A stretch of 64,000 nucleotides of DNA from CALCLY01 sp900552775 (GTDB lineage Bacteria > Bacillota > Clostridia > UMGS1883 > UMGS1540), in the NCBI GenBank assembly GCA_937966555.1, contig CALCLY010000031.1, forward strand, positions 1-64,000. Reading direction: 5' to 3'. The translations under genes and the position numbers were made by a program. The notes beneath the pieces were generated by a model. It had not been told where the DNA came from, searched no databases, and worked only from the letters and a program-made list of their open reading frames with translations. Shown here in pieces: positions 34,778 through 42,533 of this stretch (positions within the stretch are counted from its first letter, which is position 1; the number at the start of each line of letters is the position of its first letter).

Positions 34778-36607
34778 TTATGCTCTTTTTTTGCTTGTTG
34801 CAGCTTTTATAACAAAAAGTGTCAAAAGCATTACAACAATACCGATAGGAAGAACAATCAGCCAGTTTTGTATAAATCCCGCAACAATGTAAATCACAAA
34901 CGATACCGCAGCAACGGTAAGTGCATATGGCAGCTGCGTCGAAACGTGATTCAAGTGATTGCACTGCGCACCTGCGGAAGCCATAATTGTTGTGTCCGAA
35001 ATAGGTGAGCAATGGTCACCGCAGACAGCACCTGCCATGCAGGCAGAAATTGCAATGATGCTGATTTCTTTATCGATCGAACCGCCGAATACAGCCAAAA
35101 CAATCGGGATAAGTATTCCGAATGTTCCCCACGATGTTCCGGTTGCAAACGAAAGTCCAACGCCGATAAGGAATACAATTGCGGGAAGAAGCGGAATAAA
35201 CGCGCTTGCATCATTTCTTACAAATTCAGCAATAAATATTTTAGCACCGAGACTGTCTGTCATCGTCTTAAGCGTCCACGCACAAACAAGAATAAGTATT
35301 GCCGGAACCATTGCCTTAAAGCCTTCCGGAATCGAATCCATACAGTCCTTAAAATTCATAACACGTCTTAACATAAAGTAAATTACCGCGAAAATGAGTC
35401 CCGCAAACGAACCGATTACAAGTCCTACAGACGCATCGGCGCCGGAAAATGCATTTACAAAGTCATGATATGTATCACCTGCTGTAAAGAAACCGCCGGA
35501 ATACAAAAGACCAAACATGCATGTTATGATGAGTACCGCAACAGGAGCCACCAGATCCCATACGCTTCCCTTTGTATTTTCGGTGCGTTCCTGAACTTCT
35601 TCAACGCGTTTTCTTCCTTCTTCCGAGAAAAGGTCGCCGTCTTTCGCATTGTCTTCATGTTTTTTCATCGGACCGTAATCAAACTTCATCAAAGCAATTG
35701 CAATCATCATAACAATTGTCAGAAGTGCATAAAAATTATATGGAATTGCTCTTATGAAAAGCTCAAGTCCGCCTATCTGCTCCTCGGATACAAAACCGGC
35801 AACTGCCGCCGCCCATGAAGAAATCGGGGCAATAATACAAACAGGTGCTGCGGTAGCGTCTATAAGATAAGAAAGCTTTGAGCGCGAAACGTTAAACTTA
35901 TCGGTAACGGGACGCATTACAGAGCCTACTGTAAGACAATTGAAGTAATCGTCTACAAATATGAGCACACCGAGAGCTATTGTAGCAAGCTGAGCGCCGA
36001 CTCTTGATTTAATATGCTCTGAAGCCCATCTTCCGAATGCTGCGGAACCGCCCGATTTATTCATTAAAGCAACAATGGTGCCGAGAACAACCAGGAAAAA
36101 CAGAATACCTATATTATATGAATCCGCAACCGATGCAATGAAACCGCCCGAAAAAAGGTGATCAACAGTGCCCATAAAATTAAAATTGGAATAAAGCAGA
36201 GAACCTACTAAAATACCTATAAAAAGCGAGGAATACACTTCTTTTGTAATAAGCGCAAGAGCTATTGCAATAATCGGAGGCAACAGCGCAAGCCATGTGG
36301 CATATGGATGCACTTCATCGCGTTTGGCATCAAGTGCCTTATCTAAATTCTCCGTGAAATTTTCCTCTTTTACATTTGAGGAATAGTTATCAATAAATGT
36401 TGAAGCCGCCGTTTGGTAGTTTTCAATTTCTTCTTCCGACATAGAATCGGGCGTATAAGCCGGGCTGTCAGCCATAAACTCAACTGCCGCATCATTATCT
36501 GTCAAATCAACTTCATCCGCAAATGCCGTAAATGACGTAATCATGCAGATGGTCATCATTGAAATCAGAATTGCCGCAAGAATTTTTTTCTTCTTTAGTT
36601 GATGCAT
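34778..36607 (-). CDS. lysW: NhaC-type transporter under lysine riboswitch control
   Basis: A 609-residue membrane transporter of the Na+/H+ antiporter NhaC family. About twelve hydrophobic helices span residues 105-605, with conserved loops such as SGGSAAFGRWA, IFVDDYFNCLTVGSVMRPV and GDHCSPISDTTIMAS. A lysine riboswitch precedes it, and NhaC-type proteins under lysine control have been predicted as lysine transporters (LysW). Unusual: an apparent signal peptide (residues 1-30, ISMMTICMITSFTAFA) and an acidic ectodomain of about 70 residues precede the first helix. Transport of lysine is inferred from the riboswitch. Confidence 0.85.
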   Translation of the reverse strand: MHQLKKKKILAAILISMMTICMITSFTAFADEVDLTDNDAAVEFMADSPAYTPDSMSEEEIENYQTAASTFIDNYSSNVKEENFTENLDKALDAKRDEVHPYATWLALLPPIIAIALALITKEVYSSLFIGILVGSLLYSNFNFMGTVDHLFSGGFIASVADSYNIGILFFLVVLGTIVALMNKSGGSAAFGRWASEHIKSRVGAQLATIALGVLIFVDDYFNCLTVGSVMRPVTDKFNVSRSKLSYLIDATAAPVCIIAPISSWAAAVAGFVSEEQIGGLELFIRAIPYNFYALLTIVMMIAIALMKFDYGPMKKHEDNAKDGDLFSEEGRKRVEEVQERTENTKGSVWDLVAPVAVLIITCMFGLLYSGGFFTAGDTYHDFVNAFSGADASVGLVIGSFAGLIFAVIYFMLRRVMNFKDCMDSIPEGFKAMVPAILILVCAWTLKTMTDSLGAKIFIAEFVRNDASAFIPLLPAIVFLIGVGLSFATGTSWGTFGILIPIVLAVFGGSIDKEISIIAISACMAGAVCGDHCSPISDTTIMASAGAQCNHLNHVSTQLPYALTVAAVSFVIYIVAGFIQNWLIVLPIGIVVMLLTLFVIKAATSKKRA

Positions 36608-36647
36608 AAATAGAACTCCTTTTCATTTTTATTTTGCTTGAACAACA

Positions 36648-36682
36648 AAAAACGATTGAAGCAAGCATGCCACAACCGTTTT
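36648..36682 (-). terminator. Riboswitch terminator (expression platform)
   Basis: On the minus strand, AACGGTTG pairs with CAATCGTT (36651-36658), followed by T6. The CGGTT arm can instead pair with AACCG just after the aptamer (36696-36702), giving an antiterminator. Confidence 0.75.
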
Positions 36683-36703
36683 AATGCCACATATATCGGT
36701 TAT

Positions 36704-36861
36704 GATAGCGCTCCACTTTTTTGTGACAGTACACGGCATATTCTGCCGTATCCCAACCCGCACGGGACGGAAACCCCGCGAAGATTTCGGCGGTCAAGCC
36801 TAACGCCGTACAACATTTCCGTGTTATATGTACGGCGGTCTTCTTAAACCGCGCCTCTATC
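36704..36861 (-). ncRNA. Lysine riboswitch (L-box)
   Basis: A 158-nt aptamer on the minus strand. The 5' arm begins GATAGAGGCGCGG and the closing 3' arm is GTGGAGCGCTATC, matching the conserved lysine-box P1 and junction. Further matches are GGGGTTTCCGTCCCG, CTTGACCGCCGAA and TGTCACAAAAAAGTGGAG. It is followed by a terminator and then the NhaC-type gene, so lysine should repress that gene. TTGACA...TATAAT (36872-36900) lies directly upstream. Confidence 0.93.
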
Positions 36862-36871
36862 AAACAAATAT

Positions 36872-36900
36872 ATTATATTCTATTAGTTTTATCTTGTCAA
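36872..36900 (-). promoter_or_regulatory. Promoter of the lysine riboswitch transcript
   Basis: On the minus strand, TTGACA (36895-36900), 17-bp spacer and TATAAT (36872-36877), placing the start a few bases before the aptamer. Confidence 0.88.
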
Positions 36901-36974
36901 TACTTTTTTGCAAATTTATGTAATTTTTTAAATAAAAATGTCTAAAAATACAAAATCTTGTTTAATTAATACTC

Positions 36975-37649
36975 TTACACTATATAAAATAAAATGCAAA
37001 ACATATGCAATAAGCTGCCCAAAACAACAAATATATGAAATATCGAATGCATAAATCTCTTTTTTTTCTGCAATATATAAAAAACAGCACCTATACTGTA
37101 TGCAATTCCTCCCGTTATAAGAAAAATTATTCCTCCATGCGCTATTGATGCGGTTGTTGCGCTCCACGCAAACACAATGCACCACCCCATTGCCAAATAA
37201 CATACTACCGAAATTTTTTCAAAAGACTTTAAGTCTATTGAATTAAGTGTAATACCTATTGCGGCAGCAGCCCAGACAACGCCAAAAACAGTCCAGCCTA
37301 CAGCCGGAGAATACTCTCTGAGTGCTGCAAGGCAAATCGGCGTATATGTGCCTGCTATAAGCAAAAATATGGAGCAGTGATCTATAACCTGAAAAACTTT
37401 TTTGGCTTTCAAGCCCGGTTTCAGACCGTGGTAAATGCTTGACATTGTGTAAAGTACAATCATTGATGCTCCATATATTGCACTTCCCACAACAGCATAT
37501 GTATTCTTATGTATTGCCGCAAAAATCACACAAAGACAAAGAGCAACAAGTCCGACACCTCCGCCCACAATGTGAGTTGTCATATTAAAAATCTCTTCCC
37601 CTTTTGTATAATCAGGCAGCTTTCTTTCAGAAAGTTTTTCTCTTTTCAT
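36975..37649 (-). CDS. Hemolysin III / PAQR family membrane protein
   Basis: A 224-residue protein with seven predicted helices. The motifs EEIFNMTTHIVGGG, YTMSSIYHGL, DHCSIFLLIAGTYTP and the C-terminal HSIFHIFVVLGSLLH hold the conserved His, Asp and Ser of the progestin/adiponectin receptor fold. Bacterial members are poorly understood; some affect membrane lipid homeostasis. The minus-strand promoter TTGACA (37708-37713) with TAACAT (37685-37690) precedes it. Confidence 0.92.
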   Translation of the reverse strand: MKREKLSERKLPDYTKGEEIFNMTTHIVGGGVGLVALCLCVIFAAIHKNTYAVVGSAIYGASMIVLYTMSSIYHGLKPGLKAKKVFQVIDHCSIFLLIAGTYTPICLAALREYSPAVGWTVFGVVWAAAAIGITLNSIDLKSFEKISVVCYLAMGWCIVFAWSATTASIAHGGIIFLITGGIAYSIGAVFYILQKKKRFMHSIFHIFVVLGSLLHMFCILFYIV

Positions 37650-37728
37650 ATTAACACTCCATTCAACATCTGTTTTTCAATACCATGTTATCACAGTTTG
37701 CATACTATGTCAAGTGTTATATAAAAAA

Positions 37729-37748
37729 AGGGCTGTTTAAACAGCCCT
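37729..37748 (-). terminator. Terminator of rpsF-ssb-rpsR
   Basis: AGGGCTGTTTAAACAGCCCT is a perfect 20-bp self-complementary hairpin followed by a T7 run on the minus strand. Its core is identical to the one at 11996-12013. Confidence 0.85.
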
Positions 37749-37760
37749 CTAAATTTAAAA

Positions 37761-38009
37761 TTATTCAGCCGAATACGGTAAAAGAGCAATATGACGAGCT
37801 CTCTTAATCTCCGTTGTAAGCTGGCGCTGATGTTTAGCACATGTTCCTGTTATACGGCGGGGAAGAATCTTAGCTCTTTCCGAAATATAACGGCGGAGAT
37901 GCGCTACATCTTTATAATCAATATGCTCAACTTTGTCAGCACAGAACTGGCAGACTTTTTTCTTAGCTTTGCGGCTGCGAAAAGTCTTTTCTGTTCTTTC
38001 CTTTTCCAT
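37761..38009 (-). CDS. rpsR: 30S ribosomal protein S18
   Basis: An 82-residue S18. KKVCQFCADKVEHIDYKDV with a CxxC pair marks a zinc-binding variant, and GTCAKHQRQLTTEIKRARHIALLPY is the conserved C-terminus. The ATG at 38007-38009 follows AAAGGAG; an in-frame upstream ATG is not preferred. Third gene of the rpsF operon. Confidence 0.97.
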   Translation of the reverse strand: MEKERTEKTFRSRKAKKKVCQFCADKVEHIDYKDVAHLRRYISERAKILPRRITGTCAKHQRQLTTEIKRARHIALLPYSAE

Positions 38010-38075
38010 GGATAAAACTCCTTTCAAAAATCATTCTTGCTGCGCACATATACGCAGCGCCCATAGAAATCAAAC

Positions 38076-38504
38076 TCAGAAAGGCAAATCGTCGTCAATG
38101 GCGTCTGCTCCGAACTCTGTCGGAAGCTCAGGCAAAGTATCAGCCGTTTCTGCATGCTGTTGAGCTGCTCCGCCTTCCATTTCACGTTTGCTTTCAATAA
38201 AGCCTGCGTCATTTGCTATAACTTCCGTTACATAGTGACGTTTTCCTTCGTTATCATCATAAGTACGGGTCTGTATTGCTCCGTCTATGGAAATCATGTT
38301 TCCCTTATGAAAATACTTGGAAATAAAATCTGCCGTATTGCGGAACGCAACACAGTTTATAAAGTCACTCTGACGCTCTCCGTTCTGGTCTTTATATTTT
38401 CTTGTGACAGCAACGGTGAAATTGAGAACGGAAATACCCGCTGCCGTACTTTTGATTTCAGGGTCCTTAGTAAGTCTTCCGACCAGGATTACTTTGTTTA
38501 CCAT
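38076..38504 (-). CDS. ssb: Single-stranded DNA-binding protein
   Basis: A 142-residue SSB with the OB fold start MVNKVILVGRLTKDPEIK, FINCVAFRNTADFISKYFHKG, and the acidic C-terminal tip DDDLPF that recruits replication and repair proteins. Canonical position between rpsF and rpsR. Confidence 0.97.
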   Translation of the reverse strand: MVNKVILVGRLTKDPEIKSTAAGISVLNFTVAVTRKYKDQNGERQSDFINCVAFRNTADFISKYFHKGNMISIDGAIQTRTYDDNEGKRHYVTEVIANDAGFIESKREMEGGAAQQHAETADTLPELPTEFGADAIDDDLPF

Positions 38505-38514
38505 TCTTATCCTC

Positions 38515-38817
38515 CTACTCTTCGTCGCGGCGAACGATAATCGTGCGGAGCACGCCTTCCGTTATGCCGTAAACACGCTCGAGTTCTTTCGGAAAATCGG
38601 GCGAGCTTGTGAAGTTTACAAGAACATAGTATCCTTCTGTCTTGTAATTGATGGGATATGCCAAACGGCGCTTGCCCCATACGTCAACGCTTTCTACCTC
38701 ACCGGACTTTGCGATAAGAGCTGTAAACTTGTCCTGTAATGCCGTGGTCTCCTCTTCTGAAAGGGCCGCGTCAAGAACAAAAATAGTTTCATACTTGTTT
38801 ACGAGTTCTGTCATCAT
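38515..38817 (-). CDS. rpsF: 30S ribosomal protein S6
   Basis: A 100-residue S6. MMTELVNKYETIFVLDAALSE is the start, and VWGKRRLAYPINYKTEGYYVLVNF is the conserved core. GGAGG (38823-38827) serves either the ATG at 38815-38817 (5-base gap) or the next ATG at 38812-38814 (8-base gap). A hairpin (GCTCTTTT with AAAAGAGC, 38840-38861) sits just before the ribosome-binding site and may serve autoregulation. Confidence 0.96.
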   Translation of the reverse strand: MMTELVNKYETIFVLDAALSEEETTALQDKFTALIAKSGEVESVDVWGKRRLAYPINYKTEGYYVLVNFTSSPDFPKELERVYGITEGVLRTIIVRRDEE

Positions 38818-38875
38818 ATACACCTCCTTTTGGACTAATGGCTCTTTTTACCTAAAAGAGCAAGGATACTTTGAT

Positions 38876-38904
38876 ATTATATCCGAATTATTACGATTTG
38901 TCAA
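38876..38904 (-). promoter_or_regulatory. Promoter of rpsF-ssb-rpsR
   Basis: On the minus strand, TTGACA (38899-38904), 17-bp spacer and TATAAT (38876-38881). Confidence 0.88.
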
Positions 38905-38916
38905 GGACTTTTTCGT

Positions 38917-38957
38917 AAAAAAGGGCTTGCAGTTTAAATCACTGCAGACCCTTTTTC
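38917..38957 (-). terminator. Terminator of the rplJ-rplL unit
   Basis: AAAGGGTCTGCAGT pairs with ACTGCAAGCCCTTT on the minus strand, followed by T6. It lies just after rplL. Confidence 0.85.
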
Positions 38958-38975
38958 AATTAGGTTCGAAAATAA

Positions 38976-39344
38976 TTACTTAAGTTCGATCTTAGCGCCA
39001 ACTTCTTCGAATTTAGCTTTCATAGCTTCAGCGTCTTCCTTGGATACGCCTTCTTTGATAGCCTTAGGAGCAGCTTCAACGAGATCTTTAGCTTCTTTAA
39101 GTCCGAGACCTGTGATCTCACGAACTACTTTTATAACTTTAATCTTCTCAGCGCCTGCTTCAGCGAGAACAACGTCAAACTCTGTCTTCTCTGCTGCAGC
39201 AGCACCTGCGTCACCTGCAACTGCAACCGCAACGGGAGCAGCAGCGCTTACGCCAAACTCTTCTTCCATCATTTTAACGAGTTCAGCAACTTCCAAAAGC
39301 TTTAATTCTTTAATTTCAGCAATAATGCCTTCTAAATTTGCCAT
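38976..39344 (-). CDS. rplL: 50S ribosomal protein L7/L12
   Basis: A 122-residue L7/L12 stalk protein. The N-terminal dimerisation helix is followed by the flexible Ala-rich hinge (AAAPVAVAVAGDAGAAAAEK) and the C-terminal domain EKIKVIKVVREITGLGLKEAKDLVE that binds translation factors. Typical length. Confidence 0.98.
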   Translation of the reverse strand: MANLEGIIAEIKELKLLEVAELVKMMEEEFGVSAAAPVAVAVAGDAGAAAAEKTEFDVVLAEAGAEKIKVIKVVREITGLGLKEAKDLVEAAPKAIKEGVSKEDAEAMKAKFEEVGAKIELK

Positions 39345-39380
39345 TTAAGTTTACCTCCAATAAAATTAATTTTATGTTAA

Positions 39381-39971
39381 TTATTCAGCTGCGGGAGCTT
39401 CCTCAGCCGATGCCTCTGCCGAAGCTTCCTCTGCGGGAGCTGCGTCAGCTGCTTTTTTTGCCGCGAGTTCAGCAGGCTCTGTTCCTGTATCTACTATAGC
39501 CTGAAGCAAGCGAACAAGATCTGAAGCGGGAGCATTGAGGCTTCCCATAATCTTCGCAATAAGAGTATCTCTTGACGGTGTGGAAGCAAGAGTTTTGATT
39601 TCATCCATTGAAAGAACCTTGCCATCCATAAAGCCTGCCTTGATTTCAAGCTGCTCATTGTCCTTTGCAAAGTCTGCAAGAATCTTTGCGGGAGCAACCG
39701 GATCTTCAACGCTGACAGCCAATGATGTAGGTCCGTTCAATATGGAATCAAGCTCATTCATGCCCAACTCGTCTACAGCGAAACGACAAAGAGTATTCTT
39801 TATAACTTTGTACTCAACGTTTGCTTCACGAAGCTTTGCACGAAGCTCTGTATCCTGAGCCACCGTAAGTCCTCTGTAGTCAACAAAGATACCTGTTGCC
39901 GCATTTTTAATTTTTTCCGTAAGTTCTGCGACAATCTGCTGTTTTTCCTTTAATACCGATGCGCTTGGCAT
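39381..39971 (-). CDS. rplJ: 50S ribosomal protein L10
   Basis: A 196-residue L10. MPSASVLKEKQQIVAELTEK is the start; FVDYRGLTVAQDTELRAKLR is the rRNA-binding part. The C-terminus has an unusual Ala/Glu tail (APAEEASAEASAEEAPAAE) beyond the L12-binding helix. The ATG 39969-39971 follows GAGGAGG. The L10 leader (39972-40101) precedes it. Confidence 0.96.
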   Translation of the reverse strand: MPSASVLKEKQQIVAELTEKIKNAATGIFVDYRGLTVAQDTELRAKLREANVEYKVIKNTLCRFAVDELGMNELDSILNGPTSLAVSVEDPVAPAKILADFAKDNEQLEIKAGFMDGKVLSMDEIKTLASTPSRDTLIAKIMGSLNAPASDLVRLLQAIVDTGTEPAELAAKKAADAAPAEEASAEASAEEAPAAE

Positions 39972-39989
39972 ATTGTAACACCTCCTCAG

Positions 39990-40101
39990 TTTCAATATAA
40001 ACCCAAAATTAAAGGTTCTCTGCCCGCAGACAAAGAACCTCTTAAAATCTTCAGAAGTATCCCTCGGCAGGATTTATTCTTGTACCTGCTGTCTGCGGAA
40101 C
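39990..40101 (-). promoter_or_regulatory. Ribosomal protein L10 leader with terminator
   Basis: The transcript start lies near 40101. CCGCAGAC (minus, from 40091-40098) can pair with GTCTGCGG (40024-40031), which also forms the right part of the hairpin AGGTTCT...AGAACCT (40013-40040). Those two folds are mutually exclusive. CAGGTACAAG...CCTGCCGAGG matches the known L10-binding leader, so excess L10-L12 should repress rplJ-rplL. Confidence 0.85.
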
Positions 40102-40107
40102 GAGAGT

Positions 40108-40136
40108 ATTATATCATAATATAAATAGTTTGTCAA
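40108..40136 (-). promoter_or_regulatory. Promoter of rplJ-rplL
   Basis: On the minus strand, TTGACA (40131-40136), 17-bp spacer and TATAAT (40108-40113), located between rplA and rplJ. Confidence 0.88.
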
Positions 40137-40142
40137 GTAAAA

Positions 40143-40838
40143 TCAGCCAACAAATTTTGCGCCGTTTACTTTCACGCCCGGTCCCATTGTGGATGCAACC
40201 GCAACGCTCTTTAAATACTGACCCTTAGCTGCCGAAGGTTTAGCCTTAACGATAGCGTTCATAAGAGTTGTAAAGTTATCTACAAGCTTTTCATCTCCGA
40301 AAGAAACCTTTCCGATGGGGCAGTGAATAATGTTTGTTTTGTCAAGACGGTATTCAATTTTACCGGCTTTAATATCCTGTACGGCACGTGTTACGTCCAT
40401 TGTAACCGTTCCCGCCTTGGGGTTAGGCATAAGACCTTTAGGTCCGAGCACACGGCCTATACGACCTACAAGACCCATCATATCGGGTGTTGCCACTACA
40501 ACGTCAAAATCAAACCAGTTTTCAGACTGAATTTTCTGTACAAGCTCTTCAGCTCCTACAAAATCCGCACCGGCAGCCTCAGCTTCCGTTGCTTTTTCGC
40601 CTTTCGCGAAAACCAAAACTCTGATTTTTTTACCTGTTCCGTGGGGCAGTACAACCGCACCTCTAACCTGCTGATCCGCGTGACGCGAGTCAACACCGAG
40701 TTTGATATGTGCTTCAACTGTTTCGTCAAATTTAGCTTTTGACGCGCTTATAACGAGTTTCATTGCTTCGGAAGCATCATAAAGCTGCGATCTGTCGATG
40801 AGCTTTGCGCTTTCGATGTAATTCTTACCTCTTTTCAA
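40143..40838 (-). CDS. rplA: 50S ribosomal protein L1
   Basis: A 231-residue L1. RGKNYIESAKLIDRSQLYDA is the start, and RGAVVLPHGTGKKIRVLVFAKG and LGPKGLMPNPKAGTV are the conserved rRNA-binding motifs. L1 sits at the E-site stalk and represses its own operon. The upstream gap carries an L1-site mimic (40854-40881). Confidence 0.98.
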   Translation of the reverse strand: MKRGKNYIESAKLIDRSQLYDASEAMKLVISASKAKFDETVEAHIKLGVDSRHADQQVRGAVVLPHGTGKKIRVLVFAKGEKATEAEAAGADFVGAEELVQKIQSENWFDFDVVVATPDMMGLVGRIGRVLGPKGLMPNPKAGTVTMDVTRAVQDIKAGKIEYRLDKTNIIHCPIGKVSFGDEKLVDNFTTLMNAIVKAKPSAAKGQYLKSVAVASTMGPGVKVNGAKFVG

Positions 40839-40853
40839 TTAAAAAACCTCCTT

Positions 40854-40881
40854 GTGGTAAGCGGATTAAAAATCCTCCCAC
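40854..40881 (-). promoter_or_regulatory. Putative L1 operator, rplK-rplA gap
   Basis: On the minus strand GTGGGAG and TACCAC enclose the short stem GGATT/AATCC. The arrangement mimics the L1 site in 23S rRNA (GGTGGGAG...TACCAC). It lies directly before the rplA ribosome-binding site. Confidence 0.65.
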
Positions 40882-40885
40882 TTGC

Positions 40886-41311
40886 TTAATCTTCAACAAC
40901 AATACCCATACTTCTTGCCGTACCTGCAATCATGCTGATAGCAGAATCAATGTTAGCGGCATTCAAATCGGGCATTTTAAGCTCAGCTATTTCTTTAAGC
41001 TGTGCACGGGTAACGGTTGCAACCTTTGTCTTATTCGGTACACCGGAACCGCTGTCGATTTTGCAGGCCTTTTTGAGCAGTACCGCTGCAGGCGGAGTCT
41101 TTGTTATAAAAGTGAAAGATCTATCCGCATAAACGGTAATAACTACCGGGATAATAAGTCCTGCATCTTTTGCTGTTTTTTCGTTAAATTCCTTGGTAAA
41201 CTGTACAATGTTAACACCATACTGACCGAGTGCAGGACCTACCGGGGGTGCCGGCGTAGCTTTACCTGCAGGAATTTGCAGTTTTATATAACCTGTGATT
41301 TTCTGTGCCAT
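40886..41311 (-). CDS. rplK: 50S ribosomal protein L11
   Basis: A 141-residue L11. KITGYIKLQIPAGKATPAPP is the start, with GPALGQYGVNIVQFTKEFN at the thiostrepton site and the C-terminal GTARSMGIVVED. It binds the GTPase-associated centre of 23S rRNA. Confidence 0.98.
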   Translation of the reverse strand: MAQKITGYIKLQIPAGKATPAPPVGPALGQYGVNIVQFTKEFNEKTAKDAGLIIPVVITVYADRSFTFITKTPPAAVLLKKACKIDSGSGVPNKTKVATVTRAQLKEIAELKMPDLNAANIDSAISMIAGTARSMGIVVED

Positions 41312-41338
41312 TGTGTGTTACACCTCCTTGCCATAATT

Positions 41339-41371
41339 GTGGTAATTGGCGAGCCTTAAAGCTCTCCCACC
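41339..41371 (-). promoter_or_regulatory. Putative L1 operator upstream of rplK
   Basis: On the minus strand GGTGGGAG (41364-41371) and TACCAC (41339-41344) enclose an AGC/GCT stem, the same layout as at 40854-40881 and like the L1 site of 23S rRNA. It lies about 28 bases before the rplK start. Confidence 0.65.
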
Positions 41372-41422
41372 CGCAGTGCTTTCCTGATGCACCGCGTTTT
41401 CTATAACAAACCCAAAGGTTTA

Positions 41423-41962
41423 TTATCTTAAAACTTCCACCTGATGGAACTCAAGTTCCACCGGCGTTTCTCTGCCAAACATTGAAACACATACACGCAG
41501 CTTTTGCTTTTCGAGGTTTATTTCTTCAACAACCCCTATAAAGCTTTCAAGCGGGCCGTAAGTAATGCGGACATTGTCTCCTACTTCAAAGTCGACTTTC
41601 ACAACACGCGTTTCAACGCCCATTTTCTCAACTTCCGCTTCCGAAAGCGGAACCGGTTTTGAGCCGGGACCGACAAAGCCCGTTACGCCGCGCGTATTAC
41701 GCACAACATACCAGCTTTCGTCCGTCATCTGCATTTTTATAAACACATAACCCGGATATATTTTGCGTGAAACAACTTTCTGAGAAACCGCGCCGCTTTC
41801 TTCGTCAGTTTTATTTTCAACAACTTCCTCCATGGGAACCTTGATATCAACAAACAAATCCTGCATTCCGCGATTTTCAATTGTCTTTTCAATGTTGGCT
41901 TTAACCTTGTTTTCGTAACCGGAGTACGTGTGAGCCACGTACCATTTTGCATTCACAGCCAT
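41423..41962 (-). CDS. nusG: Transcription termination/antitermination factor NusG
   Basis: A 179-residue NusG. WYVAHTYSGYENKVKANIEK starts the NGN domain, PGYVFIKMQMTDESWYVVRN binds RNA polymerase, and the KOW domain is VGDNVRITYGPLESFIGVVEE. Canonical position between secE and rplK. Confidence 0.98.
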   Translation of the reverse strand: MAVNAKWYVAHTYSGYENKVKANIEKTIENRGMQDLFVDIKVPMEEVVENKTDEESGAVSQKVVSRKIYPGYVFIKMQMTDESWYVVRNTRGVTGFVGPGSKPVPLSEAEVEKMGVETRVVKVDFEVGDNVRITYGPLESFIGVVEEINLEKQKLRVCVSMFGRETPVELEFHQVEVLR

Positions 41963-42004
41963 AATTCCAAGGAACCGTGGTTCCTCCTCCTTCTCAAGAT
42001 ATTG

Positions 42005-42211
42005 TTATTTGGAAATAATTTGTTTTACTCCCCAGCCGAAAACGGCGTCAAGCACCCAAATAATTATGCCGATAAAAATAACGCATGCCAAAACAACAAC
42101 GGTATTGTTCTTTATCTGATCCCATGTGGGCCAAACAACCTTCTTGAGTTCAACTTTTATCTCTCTGAAAAATTTTGCAATTTTTGCAAAGAACTTGCCG
42201 ATTGCTTTCAT
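42005..42211 (-). CDS. secE: Preprotein translocase subunit SecE
   Basis: A 68-residue single-helix SecE. FFREIKVELKKVVWPTWDQI is the diagnostic amphipathic stretch, followed by the membrane helix VVVLACVIFIGIIIWVLDAV. Part of SecYEG. Confidence 0.97.
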   Translation of the reverse strand: MKAIGKFFAKIAKFFREIKVELKKVVWPTWDQIKNNTVVVLACVIFIGIIIWVLDAVFGWGVKQIISK

Positions 42212-42244
42212 ATCGCTCCACTCCTAAACTCTGAATAATCTGAA

Positions 42245-42394
42245 TTATTTTGTTTCTCTGTGCAGAGTGTGTTTTCTGCAGAACCTGCAGTACTTTTTCA
42301 TTTCCAAACGGTCGGGGCTGTTTTTCTTGTTCTTCATAGTATTATAATTGCGCTGTTTGCACTCTGAACAAGCCAATGTAATTTTAACTCTCAT
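42245..42394 (-). CDS. rpmG: 50S ribosomal protein L33
   Basis: A 49-residue L33. MRVKITLACSECKQRNYNT and KKYCRFCRKHTLHRETK contain two CxxC pairs, the zinc-binding form. The ATG at 42392-42394 follows AGGAGGTG; an upstream in-frame extension is not coding. Confidence 0.95.
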   Translation of the reverse strand: MRVKITLACSECKQRNYNTMKNKKNSPDRLEMKKYCRFCRKHTLHRETK

Positions 42395-42450
42395 AATGAC
42401 ACCTCCTATTTTTTCACACACAAAAAAAGACTTCTGTAAGAAGTACAACC

Positions 42451-42479
42451 ATTGTAACACATAACGTCAAAAAAGTCAA
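42451..42479 (-). promoter_or_regulatory. Promoter of rpmG-secE-nusG-rplK-rplA
   Basis: On the minus strand, TTGACT (42474-42479), 17-bp spacer and TACAAT (42451-42456), the only good promoter upstream of this block. Confidence 0.75.
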
Positions 42480-42533
42480 TGGTTTTTTTCACTTTTTTAT
42501 ATTATTTATCATTTTATGTATATTCCGAGCGGA

